Shown here: in pieces, positions 48,273-57,283 of the stretch
Position numbering within the stretch: the first letter of the stretch is position 1
Layout of the letters: each line of letters opens with the position of its first letter
Origin: a virus
Strand: one strand, 5' to 3'
DNA: 64,000 bases
IMG/VR virus record: IMGVR_UViG_3300027851_000016
Location: 1-64,000 of that record
Made by a program: the position numbers and the translations under genes
Notes under the pieces: model-generated
What the model was told of the DNA's origin: nothing
The model's database searches: none
What the model saw: the letters and a program-made list of their open reading frames with translations, nothing else

Positions 48273-50049
48273 CCCAGCACCATATGCTCCTGTAGCCGAC
48301 TGGGTCGTCCGTCAGACGGGGGACCACTGTGGCGACTACGTAGACCTCGTCACGGGGCAGACGTGCACGATTACGAGGACGACCCCGAAGACGATATACG
48401 ACCCAGCAACGGGGCGGATTCACGATGTCCCCGCTGGGAAGCTGGCCGTGAACCCGTGGTCTGCGTACAAGAGCGGTGGGATTGGCTACGCAGCGATTCC
48501 TGAAGAGGCCAGAACGAACTACCTGTTGCATAGCTGGTTCGATGTGGACAGCAACGGGGATGGGCGTGCTGACAGCTGGAGTGTCATGCACAACGCGGGG
48601 ACTGGTACGTACGCACAGGCCCTGGTCGAGGGCGTGTACCGTAACGGGCAGTCGATTAGGTTGCTGACGGGGTCTGGGTACCAGATTGGATTGTCTCAGT
48701 CCAGTGCAGTAGGCACCTTCGCGGCGGGGGAGACAGCAACGTTCTCCGCGTATATTGGTGGCACGATAGCGGGTGCGTCTGCGCTGCTCCAGTTGCGTGC
48801 GTTCAGCAGCACAGCTGTCCAGCTGGGTGTTGTGAACGGAAACACGCTCGCTGTGACTGCAACGCCAACGCTGTTCTCGCAGGCGTATGCAAGTCTGCCA
48901 GCAGGAACGTCCTATGTCCTGGTAGCTGTGGTGCTGACCAACTTCAACACTGGAGATGTTACTGATGTCGTCGTGTCGGCAGCCCAGCTGGAGAAGGGTG
49001 CGTTCTCGACTTCGTACATTCCGACGACGACTGCGGCTGTGGCTAGGGCTGCTGACAACGTAACGATACCGACTACGGGGTGGACCCCGTCCACGGGTAC
49101 GATGATGGGTGTTGTTGGTGCGGGAGTCATGCCAACAGCGAACTACGTTCTGATGTGGAGAAAAGACTCAAGCAACTTCGTCGGACTTCAGACTACGTAT
49201 GCGTACGCTGGCGGTGGTACACGAATCGTGTATTACGGCGCTGGCAACGTAGCAGCATCTGGGTACAAGATTCTCGCAAACCCGTCACCGTGGGTGCTCG
49301 CAGGTAAGTGGACGGCAGGTTCACCCGCCTACGGGTACTTGAATGGCTCGGTGAGTACAGGCTCAGTGAACACGTATCTGTCGGATGTTGTGGGGGTGTC
49401 CGCACGTGTAGGCAGCTACGATGGTGGTGTGTACCACTTCCACGGGCCGATAGAACGACTCGTTGTCTATGACAAAGCGCTCTCTGATGCTCAGCTGGCA
49501 ACGACTGCACTGACGACTGACCTCCTGAATGGAATCGAGTATCGACCGAGCGTACAGTTCCAGATGACCACGACCAGAAGCAAGGTGGCGGCTGCGGTCC
49601 CCTCGGTAACGAAGCATACCAGGCGGCTCGTGTCCCGTACGGGAACGGGAACACCGTCAGTCACGAAGCAGACGAGACGGACAGTCGGAGTCGTAACCGC
49701 AGCGCAGTTGTCTGTTGCCCGAAAGACCTTCCGTACTGTTAGGATTGCATCAGCAGCGGTCGTCGGTGTGGCTCAGCGGAGCATGACGCGGCTGCTGGGT
49801 ATCGTTTCGAGTACGGTCGTGTCCAAGAATGCGCAAACGTCACGGGCACTCGGTGTGGTCGGGACTGGCACAGCAAGCAAGGGTGCCACGGTCGTGCACA
49901 GGACGCTTCAGGCGGTCGCGCACGGGTTGGCAAGCATGAGGTTCATCCTGCCGAACACGTACAGGTGGCTCGTCGGACTCGCTGTGGTCTCTGGCCTCAA
50001 GCGCACTGACGTGGATGAAAGCCGTAAGGAGGTCGATGTCGAGTGCTGA
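48265..50049 (+). CDS. lectin-like structural protein, paralogue 2
   Basis: GTG 48265 overlaps the preceding gene. The 594-residue protein repeats the plan of the 46484 gene: PVADWVVRQTGDHCGDYVDL, TPKTIYDPATG, EEARTNYLLHS, QLEKGAFSTSYIPTTT and YDKALSDAQLATTALTTDL. It adds a ~150-residue basic C-terminus of short repeats (PSVTKHTRRLVSR, PSVTKQTRRTVGV, RKTFRTVRIA). The extra tail may anchor it in the virion. Domains diverge most in the centre, where specificity may lie. Confidence 0.7.
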   Translation: MGSPAPYAPVADWVVRQTGDHCGDYVDLVTGQTCTITRTTPKTIYDPATGRIHDVPAGKLAVNPWSAYKSGGIGYAAIPEEARTNYLLHSWFDVDSNGDGRADSWSVMHNAGTGTYAQALVEGVYRNGQSIRLLTGSGYQIGLSQSSAVGTFAAGETATFSAYIGGTIAGASALLQLRAFSSTAVQLGVVNGNTLAVTATPTLFSQAYASLPAGTSYVLVAVVLTNFNTGDVTDVVVSAAQLEKGAFSTSYIPTTTAAVARAADNVTIPTTGWTPSTGTMMGVVGAGVMPTANYVLMWRKDSSNFVGLQTTYAYAGGGTRIVYYGAGNVAASGYKILANPSPWVLAGKWTAGSPAYGYLNGSVSTGSVNTYLSDVVGVSARVGSYDGGVYHFHGPIERLVVYDKALSDAQLATTALTTDLLNGIEYRPSVQFQMTTTRSKVAAAVPSVTKHTRRLVSRTGTGTPSVTKQTRRTVGVVTAAQLSVARKTFRTVRIASAAVVGVAQRSMTRLLGIVSSTVVSKNAQTSRALGVVGTGTASKGATVVHRTLQAVAHGLASMRFILPNTYRWLVGLAVVSGLKRTDVDESRKEVDVEC

Positions 50050-50375
50050 ACAGTGAGTTCTTCATAGGGCAGGGGGACACGAAGGACCCGATTCGTGTGA
50101 CCGTGTACCACGAGTACACGAACACGCCCGTGAACCTGGCGGGATTGACTGTCACGTTCTCGATGGTCACCGACCTCGGTGCTGTCATCGTTGACGACCA
50201 GCCAGCTGTCATCGACGGTCTCACGTCGGATGGCAAGGTGTACTACGAGTGGCAGGATGGGGATACGGACATCGCGGGGGATTTCAGAGGACGGTTCAAG
50301 TTCACGGACCAGTTCGGCAAGGTGTTCTCGGCCCCGAACGAGGGCTACATCGCGGTGCACGTCACGAAGTTCTGA
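50043..50375 (+). CDS. phage beta-sandwich protein, BppU-like (110 aa)
   Basis: ATG 50043 overlaps the preceding gene, with aaggaggtcgatg upstream. TKDPIRVTVYHEYTNTPVNL, GKVYYEWQDGDTDIAG and the ending APNEGYIAVHVTKF fit the small beta-sandwich found at the N-terminus of BppU-type baseplate proteins and in other head/tail proteins. It may link adjacent virion proteins. Confidence 0.65.
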   Translation: MLNSEFFIGQGDTKDPIRVTVYHEYTNTPVNLAGLTVTFSMVTDLGAVIVDDQPAVIDGLTSDGKVYYEWQDGDTDIAGDFRGRFKFTDQFGKVFSAPNEGYIAVHVTKF

Positions 50376-50386
50376 GAGGACAGCAC

Positions 50387-51598
50387 ATGTACATGAAGGT
50401 CGGAGCACACTGGTACGAGGTCCTGGTCGAGAAGACCGTGGATGACCTTGACCCTGAGTACGTCAAGAAGGTGCTTGGACAGAAGCGGTTCGACCCGCTT
50501 GGTTCGAGGGTGAACCCGAAGAGCCGTGGCAGTCGTGCGCAGGTCTCCGCTGAGAAACAGGTCGTGGCTGCATACACGAAGGGGATGCGTCCGCTATCAC
50601 CGAAGGCCGAGTACGACAAGGCCCGTGCAGCGTGGGTAGCGTACAAGAAAGGATTGAACAGTCAGCTGCAGGACTTGGTTGTTGCGCTGCAGGGTGGTAC
50701 CCTCACGGAGAAGGGGTTTCTGAGTAAAGCACAGGCGCTCCTTCGAGCGGGGTATGAGAGGGCGTATAGACTTGGAACCGACGCGGGTGGGATGGGGGCG
50801 TTCAAGCTCCCCGCAGAGGACCTGGCGTGGCTCGCGAGAGCAAGACGTGCAGAGTATCGGTTCCTTGACAAGTTCGCCCGTGACATCGTCCAGGGCAAAG
50901 GGTCGATGTCGTATCGAGACCGAGCATCCATGTACGTCGATTCGATGGACGGGATGTTCGACGCGGGCAGGATAGACGCGTACCCGTCGGAGGGGACCCT
51001 CATCTACTGGGAGTTGTCGGCGGCGGAGAGTTGCGGGGACTGCATCGACCTGGCGATAAACAGCCCGTACACGCCTGATGAGCTTCCGACGACCCCGAGG
51101 GCTGGCGGGACAGCGTGTCTGAGCCACTGCCAGTGCTCGCTTCGTGTGCGGTACGTCCCACCGACGAAGATGGACCTCGAAATCAGAAGGGTCAGTCCAG
51201 ACGCGGCGCGTAAGTTGGGACTCGCTTTCGTAACAGCAACTTCCCTCGCGTTGCTGCTGAAACCGAAGGATATGGCTCCGAGCAAAGGGGGTGACCCGAG
51301 TTCTGCTAGCGGACTGGACATGGATTACGATGGCGAAGAGTCTGTCGCCGTGCTCGACTGGAACAAGCTGGATGAGATGTTGTCAGCGTTGGCCAAGTTG
51401 AGGATGCTGGAGCGGTATGAACCGTCCGAGCATCGGCTCCACGAGGAGCTGCATGAGAACGACAGGTTCGCTGAGGCAAGTAAGTCGCTGCCTACGTGGT
51501 TGGACCCGTTCAGTCGGGAGGTCTACGTGTGGCACGCCATCGGTACACGTGTGCTGGAGCATGTAGGCCAAGAGATGCCCGAGGAGGTGAAGATGTAG
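50387..51598 (+). CDS. phage minor head protein
   Basis: ATG 50387 is preceded by gagaggacagc; the frame is open further upstream inside the previous gene. The 403-residue protein has a helical centre and the motif ESCGDCIDLAINSPYTPDEL...GGTACLSHCQCSLR, resembling the Cys-rich end of Mu gpF/SPP1 gp7-type head morphogenesis proteins. Those bind the portal and are carried in the capsid. The C-terminal ~100 residues are acidic and unassigned. Confidence 0.7.
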   Translation: MYMKVGAHWYEVLVEKTVDDLDPEYVKKVLGQKRFDPLGSRVNPKSRGSRAQVSAEKQVVAAYTKGMRPLSPKAEYDKARAAWVAYKKGLNSQLQDLVVALQGGTLTEKGFLSKAQALLRAGYERAYRLGTDAGGMGAFKLPAEDLAWLARARRAEYRFLDKFARDIVQGKGSMSYRDRASMYVDSMDGMFDAGRIDAYPSEGTLIYWELSAAESCGDCIDLAINSPYTPDELPTTPRAGGTACLSHCQCSLRVRYVPPTKMDLEIRRVSPDAARKLGLAFVTATSLALLLKPKDMAPSKGGDPSSASGLDMDYDGEESVAVLDWNKLDEMLSALAKLRMLERYEPSEHRLHEELHENDRFAEASKSLPTWLDPFSREVYVWHAIGTRVLEHVGQEMPEEVKM

Positions 51599-51601
51599 CC
51601 A

Positions 51602-52819
51602 ATGGGAACCAGTAAGAGTACAGCACTCATCGAACAGCCGCTGTTCGAGGCTCTGCAGCTTGTCGAAGCGTCCGAGGAGGACCTGTACAAGCTGTTGACC
51701 ATCCGTGGTACCGCCAGCAAGGGCGGGCACGTGAACCAGAACGGCAGGCTGTACCCGACCTCGGTGTTGGCCAAGGTCGTGGAGAAGGCACAGAGTGACA
51801 TCGCCAAGGGCAAGCTCTTGGGTGAGCTGGACCACCCGCCCGACAAGGGGACGCTCAGCAGAGCGGCGGTCAAGTTCACGGCCCTCTGGATGGAGGGTGA
51901 CGACATGCTCTTCGAGGGGCATGTCCTGCCGACACCCGATGGGGAGCGTCTCGCGATGCTTCTTCGTGCAGGGGTCGGAGTCGGGATTTCCACGCGCGGC
52001 TACGGGTCGTTGCGGCCTGTGGACTATCCTGATGGTACAGTGTATGAAGTACAGCCCGACTACGAGATGAAGGGCATCGACTGTGTACTTGAGCAGTCGA
52101 ACGAGTTCGGTACCGTAGCGAGCTTCGAGCACATCGAAGGAGGTAGTGAGGACATGGACCTGGACACCCTGAAGAAGGACCACCCCGAGCTTGTCGAAGC
52201 GCTCCGTAAGGAGATTGAGGACACGCTCAAGGAGTCCACGGAAGACCAGCAGAAGGAGTTCGAGCTGAAGGTCTCCCAGGCAATCGAGGAGAAGAAGGAA
52301 GAGTTCATGGCCGAGGCGAAGAGCCTTGTCATGGAGTCGGACGAGGTCAAGGGACCGAAGGCCATCATCGAGGCCATCATCGAGGCCCTGAAGCCCATGC
52401 TCCCCGAGGCCAAGTCGGTCGAGGAGCTTGACGCGGACCTGCGCAAGGAGAACGAGGGCCTTGTGGCACAGGTCGAGTCGCTTCAGACCCAGAACCAGGC
52501 GCTCACCGAGGCTGCGGCAAAGGCTGAGGCTGAGGTAGAGCGTCAGGCCATCGCAGAAGCCGTCGCCGCCAAGGTGGACGAGCTTGTCGAGGGTCATCGC
52601 TTCGCGGACAAGCTCCGCACCCGCCTTGTTGACTGCACGTCGGTCGAGGCGGTCGAAGAGGCGTTCAAGCGCGAGGCAGAGTTCATCGCTTCGCTGGTCG
52701 AGGACACCAAGCCGCCTGCGGGCGAGGGCACGGTTCTCGATGAGGACGAGGACGGACAGAACAAGGGCAAGGCACTGACCGAGGCCGAGCAGCGCCAGCG
52801 GGCGCTCGCAGGCATCTAG
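51602..52819 (+). CDS. prohead protease-scaffold fusion (gp21-like)
   Basis: The 405-residue protein combines two functions. Residues ~30-180 form a T4 gp21-type serine protease: NQNGRLYP, KLLGELDHPP with His78, and GVGISTRGYGS with Ser130. Residues ~185-400 are a highly charged coiled coil (KEIEDTLKESTEDQQKEFEL, LRKENEGLVAQVESLQTQN), the expected scaffold. The protease would free itself and digest the scaffold during capsid maturation. ATG 51602 lies four bases after the preceding stop. Confidence 0.88.
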   Translation: MGTSKSTALIEQPLFEALQLVEASEEDLYKLLTIRGTASKGGHVNQNGRLYPTSVLAKVVEKAQSDIAKGKLLGELDHPPDKGTLSRAAVKFTALWMEGDDMLFEGHVLPTPDGERLAMLLRAGVGVGISTRGYGSLRPVDYPDGTVYEVQPDYEMKGIDCVLEQSNEFGTVASFEHIEGGSEDMDLDTLKKDHPELVEALRKEIEDTLKESTEDQQKEFELKVSQAIEEKKEEFMAEAKSLVMESDEVKGPKAIIEAIIEALKPMLPEAKSVEELDADLRKENEGLVAQVESLQTQNQALTEAAAKAEAEVERQAIAEAVAAKVDELVEGHRFADKLRTRLVDCTSVEAVEEAFKREAEFIASLVEDTKPPAGEGTVLDEDEDGQNKGKALTEAEQRQRALAGI

Positions 52820-52842
52820 TCCCTGAAGGAGGGAAGCAGCAA

Positions 52843-54186
52843 ATGGACCTCAGAGAGATGATGACCAAGCAGGAGCCGTCCTTCCTGGTCGAGGACAAGC
52901 AGCGGCGTGGCCGTTGGGCGAACCTGACCGAGGGTCTGGACGACTACAAGCGGCTTCAGCTGGAGACCATGTTCGAGAACGCTGCTCGTCAGGTCCTGTC
53001 GGAGGCATCCGATACGTCCGACGTGCAGGCGTTCACGACCTTCGGATTCCCGCTCATCCGCCGTGTGTTCCCGAACCTCATCGCCCAGGAGCTGGTCTCG
53101 GTTCAGCCAATGACCATGCCGACGGCGCTGGTGTTCTTCCTCGACTTCGTCTATGGCACCACGATTCGTGGTACCTCGGCGGGGACGAGCATCGCGGACT
53201 CGATTCAGGCGGGCACGTACAACCCGTTCTACGCTGGCGGTCTCGTCCGTGGCGTGTACGTCGGTACTGGCGATGGCAACGATGTCACGTTCAACCTGCC
53301 GACTGGCACGTACCCCATCGCGGCGAACAGCCAGACCATCTATGTTGATGGTGTGGCCAAGGTCGAGACGACCGACTACAGCATCAACGACACGACTGGT
53401 GCCATCGACTTCACCGCTGGCGGCGCGCCTGCTGCTGGTGCGGTCATCACCGCCGACGCATCGCTCACGACTCCGACCGAGGGTGGGGACAACATCCCCG
53501 AGCTGGACTTCACCATGACCTCCGAGTCGGTCACCGCTGAGACCAAGAAGCTCAAGGCCAAGTGGACCCTGGAGTCGCAGCAGGACCTGCTCGCGTACCA
53601 CGGTGTCAACGCCGAGACCGAGCTTCTCGCTGTGCTCGCTGACGAGATTCGTCGCGAGATTGACCGTCAGATTGTGAACGACCTGTTCACCATCGCGTCG
53701 GCTGGCAACGTGAACTGGTCGAAGACCATTCCCGCTGGCTACGACGGTTCGCAGCGCGAGTGGGACATGAGCATCTTCGAGGCGCTCATCGACGCGAACA
53801 CGCTCATCTACAAGCGTCGGTTCCGCAACGCGACCTTCTGCGTGGCTGACCCTGACGTGTGTGCTCGCTTCGAGAAGCTCGATGGTTTCGTGGAAGTTCC
53901 GCGTGACTGGTCGGGCAATGCGGGCCAGGGCATCGAGAAGTTCGGTGTCATCAAGAACCGCTTCACGGTGTACAAGGACCCGATGGCCCCTGCGAACAAG
54001 ATTCTCATGGGTCACAAGGGTGCGTCCATGTTCGAGACGGGCTATGTCTACGCCCCGTACGTCCCGCTGTACACGACTCCCGTGTTCATGGACCCGAACG
54101 ACATGACCCCGCGCCGCTCGGTCATGAGCCGCTACGCACGCAAGCCGCTCATCACCGACATGTACTCGACCATCACCCTGACCTAG
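52843..54186 (+). CDS. major capsid protein (T4 gp23-like HK97 fold)
   Basis: ATG 52843 follows gaaggagggaagcagc. The 447-residue protein has the gp23-type core segment TKKLKAKWTLESQQDLLAYH followed by ETELLAVLADEIRREIDRQI. FPLIRRVFPNLIAQELVSVQ and PTALVFFLDFVYGTT are near the N-terminus. Residues ~140-215 look like an inserted beta domain (GDGNDVTFNLPTGTYPIAA...TIYVDGVAKVETTDY). The N-terminal region is probably cleaved by the prohead protease. Codon use is the most uniform in the window, as expected for a highly expressed gene. Confidence 0.92.
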   Translation: MDLREMMTKQEPSFLVEDKQRRGRWANLTEGLDDYKRLQLETMFENAARQVLSEASDTSDVQAFTTFGFPLIRRVFPNLIAQELVSVQPMTMPTALVFFLDFVYGTTIRGTSAGTSIADSIQAGTYNPFYAGGLVRGVYVGTGDGNDVTFNLPTGTYPIAANSQTIYVDGVAKVETTDYSINDTTGAIDFTAGGAPAAGAVITADASLTTPTEGGDNIPELDFTMTSESVTAETKKLKAKWTLESQQDLLAYHGVNAETELLAVLADEIRREIDRQIVNDLFTIASAGNVNWSKTIPAGYDGSQREWDMSIFEALIDANTLIYKRRFRNATFCVADPDVCARFEKLDGFVEVPRDWSGNAGQGIEKFGVIKNRFTVYKDPMAPANKILMGHKGASMFETGYVYAPYVPLYTTPVFMDPNDMTPRRSVMSRYARKPLITDMYSTITLT

Positions 54187-54284
54187 AGCCAGGGCAAGTA
54201 AGACCAGCACCCGTTTGTAGTAGTCGGGGGCGGATTGCAGCGTGAAGGGTGCCACGCCGAGTCCGCTCCAAGAGAGGAGTCCAG

Positions 54285-54719
54285 ATGGGACGGTTCTACC
54301 GTGATAAGGTCGTTGCTGCGGATGTAGAGTTGGGCGACCGTTCAGCAGGTACGCGTGTACCAGCAACGAAGGTCGTTCGAGCGACCCTCGCAGAACTGAA
54401 CGCTGGGAAGGTCATCGTTCCTGGTGTGGCTGGCAGGCAGATTGTCGTGACCGATGCCAAGATGCGTGCCATTGGTGGCGCGCTTGGTGCCGTCACGCTC
54501 ATCCGCCTTGTCGAGTCCACGTCGAGCGGTGTCGTGCTCTCGAACACGCAGGCGACTGCTACGCAGGACACGTGGCTGAACGCGAACACTGCCAACGCGG
54601 TCTCGACCAAGATGGCTGTCGCGCTCACCGCTGGTGAGGGCGTGAAGCTGGACAAGACGGGCAACGCGGGTACCGTCGCCACGCACATCGACGTGGTTGT
54701 GACGTACTACCTGGCGTAG
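54285..54719 (+). CDS. small virion protein, candidate decoration (144 aa)
   Basis: ATG 54285 has agagaggag upstream; in-frame 54249 lies in the gap. The protein is beta-rich with Ala/Val/Thr (KVIVPGVAGRQIVVTDAKMR, GVVLSNTQATATQDTW) and ends VVVTYYLA. Position right after the capsid gene suggests a head decoration protein. The 98-base gap before it shows no gene. Confidence 0.6.
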   Translation: MGRFYRDKVVAADVELGDRSAGTRVPATKVVRATLAELNAGKVIVPGVAGRQIVVTDAKMRAIGGALGAVTLIRLVESTSSGVVLSNTQATATQDTWLNANTANAVSTKMAVALTAGEGVKLDKTGNAGTVATHIDVVVTYYLA

Positions 54720-54763
54720 TCATGAAGGCAGTGAACAGTACACAGACTGGGAGGTAGAGAAGC

Positions 54764-54928
54764 ATGGCTGGTGAAGTTCGGTACAAGAACAAGTCCGACG
54801 TACTGCAGGTGCTCTACGATGAGCGTGGCACGAAGCGCGAGGTCATCCCTGGTGGGACCATCAAGCTGACCAAGGCGCACGCCTCGCGGTTCAGGTTCCT
54901 GGTGCCTGTGGTGCAGGAGAAGTCCTAG
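54764..54928 (+). CDS. very small virion-region protein (54 aa)
   Basis: ATG 54764 has gggaggtagagaag upstream. MAGEVRYKNKSDVLQVLYDE and the strand-rich remainder suggest a small beta domain. Short proteins of this kind often lie after capsid genes. Function is unknown. Confidence 0.55.
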   Translation: MAGEVRYKNKSDVLQVLYDERGTKREVIPGGTIKLTKAHASRFRFLVPVVQEKS

Positions 54929-54949
54929 TCGGGACTGGAGGTGTGAACG

Positions 54950-55645
54950 ATGGCGGACCCCACTGAGGCTGATGTTCGAGCTACTCTGAGGAACAAGCTG
55001 GTGGTGCTGCTCGGCAGCAATGGGACTGGTGTGACGACCACGCTGCTGGACTCAGCCATCGACACAGCACTGGACGACATGTCACGCCTGAAGCCGAAGG
55101 TGTCCTACGTAGTCATGGACATGGTGGCTGGTCAGGCGGTGTACACGGTCCCCACTGGAACGTACAAGGTGCTCGACGTTGTGTTCCCTGACCTTGGTGG
55201 ACTCGCGGAGTCGGAGCTGGCCTACATCCAGTCGTACTCGCCTGGTGCGACCGCCCCGATGAATCACTCGTTGGCCATCATCGAGGCGCAGATGTGGGAG
55301 CAGTTCCAGAACCTGTACGGATTCGACTGGGAGTACAACGCGGACGCTGGTACTGTCACCGTCATGCCGACACCGACCACGTCTGGCAAGATGGCTCTGA
55401 AGGTATCTGTACTGCGCACCCTGCTAGACCTGCCCGTTAGCATGAGCAAGGCTGCTGAAAGTCTTGCTCTTGCTGCGGTGCTCTCCGACATGACTGCCTC
55501 AGTAGGCGGAGGTATAACGTCCGTGCCAATCGGCATCGGCAGTGTGTCGTTCGACCCGTCACGTCTTGTGGTACAAGCCGAGCGCCTGCGTAAGGAAGCG
55601 TATTCGAAGCTCGGGTTGGGTGGCGGGCAGGTGATAGTAGGATGA
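54950..55645 (+). CDS. head-tail connector-like protein (231 aa)
   Basis: ATG 54950 follows ggaggtgtgaac. It has an N-terminal helical part (TEADVRATLRNKLVVLLGSN, DDMSRLKPKVSYV) and a central YTVPTGTYKVLDVVFPDLGG. Initial short helices and a beta core are typical of phage neck adaptor proteins. Its place between capsid and tail genes agrees. Confidence 0.65.
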   Translation: MADPTEADVRATLRNKLVVLLGSNGTGVTTTLLDSAIDTALDDMSRLKPKVSYVVMDMVAGQAVYTVPTGTYKVLDVVFPDLGGLAESELAYIQSYSPGATAPMNHSLAIIEAQMWEQFQNLYGFDWEYNADAGTVTVMPTPTTSGKMALKVSVLRTLLDLPVSMSKAAESLALAAVLSDMTASVGGGITSVPIGIGSVSFDPSRLVVQAERLRKEAYSKLGLGGGQVIVG

Positions 55646-55899
55646 GTGATGAAGGTATCTTCAGTGGTCCGCTTCCGAAGGGCATGCAACTACCCGTCCC
55701 CGAGGTGGATGTGTTCGACCAAGCCGCTGAATCGGTGCTGTCGAGTTCCGATGTCAACTACGCGAAGTTGATTCGTGACGCACTTGGCTCCGTCACTGAG
55801 GTAGACCTGGTGGTCAGCGGTCTCGGCACGAGTGAGGCTCTTGGTGCGCACCCTGTTGTGCAGCTTGAAGTCATCGTCATGCCGAGGGCCGAATCGTGA
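55642..55899 (+). CDS. virion-region protein (85 aa)
   Basis: ATG 55642 overlaps the preceding stop. The C-terminal half is EVDLVVSGLGTSEALGAHPV followed by strands. It may be part of the neck. No family is recognised. Confidence 0.55.
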   Translation: MSDEGIFSGPLPKGMQLPVPEVDVFDQAAESVLSSSDVNYAKLIRDALGSVTEVDLVVSGLGTSEALGAHPVVQLEVIVMPRAES

Positions 55900-56282
55900 G
55901 CATCAGTCAGAAGCAGAAGTATGCGGTAGACGTAGCCATCGCAGCCAATCCGACGGTTGTCGAGATTGTGCGCACGGAGTACCGAGAGGCTGATGGTGCG
56001 CGTGCGAAGACGGTGACCAGCATCCCGCCGCAGACGTTCCTGCTGTTCCCAGCATCTGCTAGCTCCTCGCGTGTAGGTTCTGGCGACAATGCGTCTCCGA
56101 AGGGTGATGTGTCTGCCTGGGGAGCACTTGCACCGAGTACCGCGAACGTCATGTGGGGTGCATTCGTCACAGATGTGCTCACGGCTGCTGGTCTTGGTTC
56201 ATTCGAGGTCGTCAGTGGAAGACCGCTGATGGTCGGCACAGACATCAACGGGTATCAGCTCGTCCTGAAGAGGGTGGGCTGA
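55896..56282 (+). CDS. virion-region protein (128 aa)
   Basis: GTG 55896 overlaps the preceding stop. It has IPPQTFLLFPASASSSRVGS and PLMVGTDINGYQLVLKRVG. A small beta-rich neck or tail-completion protein is likely from position. No family is recognised. Confidence 0.6.
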   Translation: MSISQKQKYAVDVAIAANPTVVEIVRTEYREADGARAKTVTSIPPQTFLLFPASASSSRVGSGDNASPKGDVSAWGALAPSTANVMWGAFVTDVLTAAGLGSFEVVSGRPLMVGTDINGYQLVLKRVG

Positions 56283-56629
56283 TGTCTGGTCTGCACGGGA
56301 CACAGCAGGTACTGGCAGCGCTTGAGCGCTGGCACGTCGGGCGCGTCGCCAAGGCTTCGGCTGTGTGTAAGACAGTCATCGAGCCGATGATTGAGAAGAG
56401 GGCCAAGGCGAATGCACCTTGGACGGACAGGACGGGGGATGCGCGGCGGCTGTTGCACGCTGAGACCCTCGTATCCGCATCTGAAGTGGTCGTTCGTCTG
56501 CACCACGGTGTGTACTACGGCCTGTTCCTTGAGGTCAGTCACGCTGGTAGGTTCGCGATTCTCAAGCCGACCCTGGATGACAGTCGTTCGGACATCATGA
56601 ATGCCCTGCGTGTCGGGCTGAGAAGCTAG
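56282..56629 (+). CDS. HK97 gp10-like neck protein (115 aa)
   Basis: ATG 56282 overlaps the previous stop; a longer in-frame start at 56153 lies inside that gene. The signature RLHHGVYYGLFLEVSHAGRF followed by AILKPTLDDSR matches the HK97 gp10/neck family, which completes the tail end that binds the head. Length fits the family. Confidence 0.8.
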   Translation: MSGLHGTQQVLAALERWHVGRVAKASAVCKTVIEPMIEKRAKANAPWTDRTGDARRLLHAETLVSASEVVVRLHHGVYYGLFLEVSHAGRFAILKPTLDDSRSDIMNALRVGLRS

Positions 56630-56639
56630 GTGGTAGCCG

Positions 56640-57023
56640 ATGCGTTCTGCGATTCGACAGCGTCTGCTGAACAGGCTGACCGAGGTTGGGACTCGTGTAT
56701 ACGAGCCACACATGGGTGGGCCGAGTGTCCAGAAGCCCTTCGCTATCGTCAAGATGGGCGGAGAGACCAAGAGTAGCAGCATGAAGTATGGCTACGACCT
56801 GCCCGTCGAGGTCTGGGTGTACACGGACATCACGAGCCATGGCGTAGGTGATGCCCTCGTCAGCGAGGTCGTGAACGCGCTGGGTGGTATCGAGTTGACG
56901 AGCAGTCTGGGACAGAAGTTCACGCTGCGGTATGCTGGTAGCAGTGGTGACTTCGAAGACGAGGACTGGGAAGCGCTTACACGCAGAATCGACTTCACCA
57001 CGGCACGAGTCAGGGAGGGTTAG
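56640..57023 (+). CDS. tail-completion-like protein (127 aa)
   Basis: ATG 56640 follows a short gap. RQRLLNRLTEVGTRVYEPHM, then FAIVKMGGETKSSSMKYGYD, and a C-terminal tail LTRRIDFTTARVREG resemble lambda gpU/tail-terminator-type proteins. Order after gp10-like protein and before tail tube supports this. Confidence 0.65.
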   Translation: MRSAIRQRLLNRLTEVGTRVYEPHMGGPSVQKPFAIVKMGGETKSSSMKYGYDLPVEVWVYTDITSHGVGDALVSEVVNALGGIELTSSLGQKFTLRYAGSSGDFEDEDWEALTRRIDFTTARVREG

Positions 57024-57026
57024 AGC

Positions 57027-57281
57027 ATGAAGGCTCAGAAGAATCGAATCGTGCGGTACGAGGGTGCTGAGTACCGCTTCAAGGCAGGAAAGACAGTACC
57101 TGACGACTTCCCGAAGGAAGTCATGGCTGTTGCAGCGCGTGAGGGTGTCATAGAGCCGAAGAAGCTGACTCGTGCACCCAAGCAGGGCAAGTCCGTGGAG
57201 GTCGATAAGACCCCTGCGGTGAAGGACAGCAAGACCTCGGACGAGTCCGTGTCCGATGAGACCTCTGGAGAGGAGGAGTAG
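57027..57281 (+). CDS. small virion-region protein (84 aa)
   Basis: ATG 57027 follows the previous stop by three bases. The first half is basic with YEGAEYRFKAGKTVPDDFPK, the second half is Lys/Glu/Ser-rich and disordered. Function is unknown. Confidence 0.6.
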   Translation: MKAQKNRIVRYEGAEYRFKAGKTVPDDFPKEVMAVAAREGVIEPKKLTRAPKQGKSVEVDKTPAVKDSKTSDESVSDETSGEEE

Positions 57282-57283
57282 TC

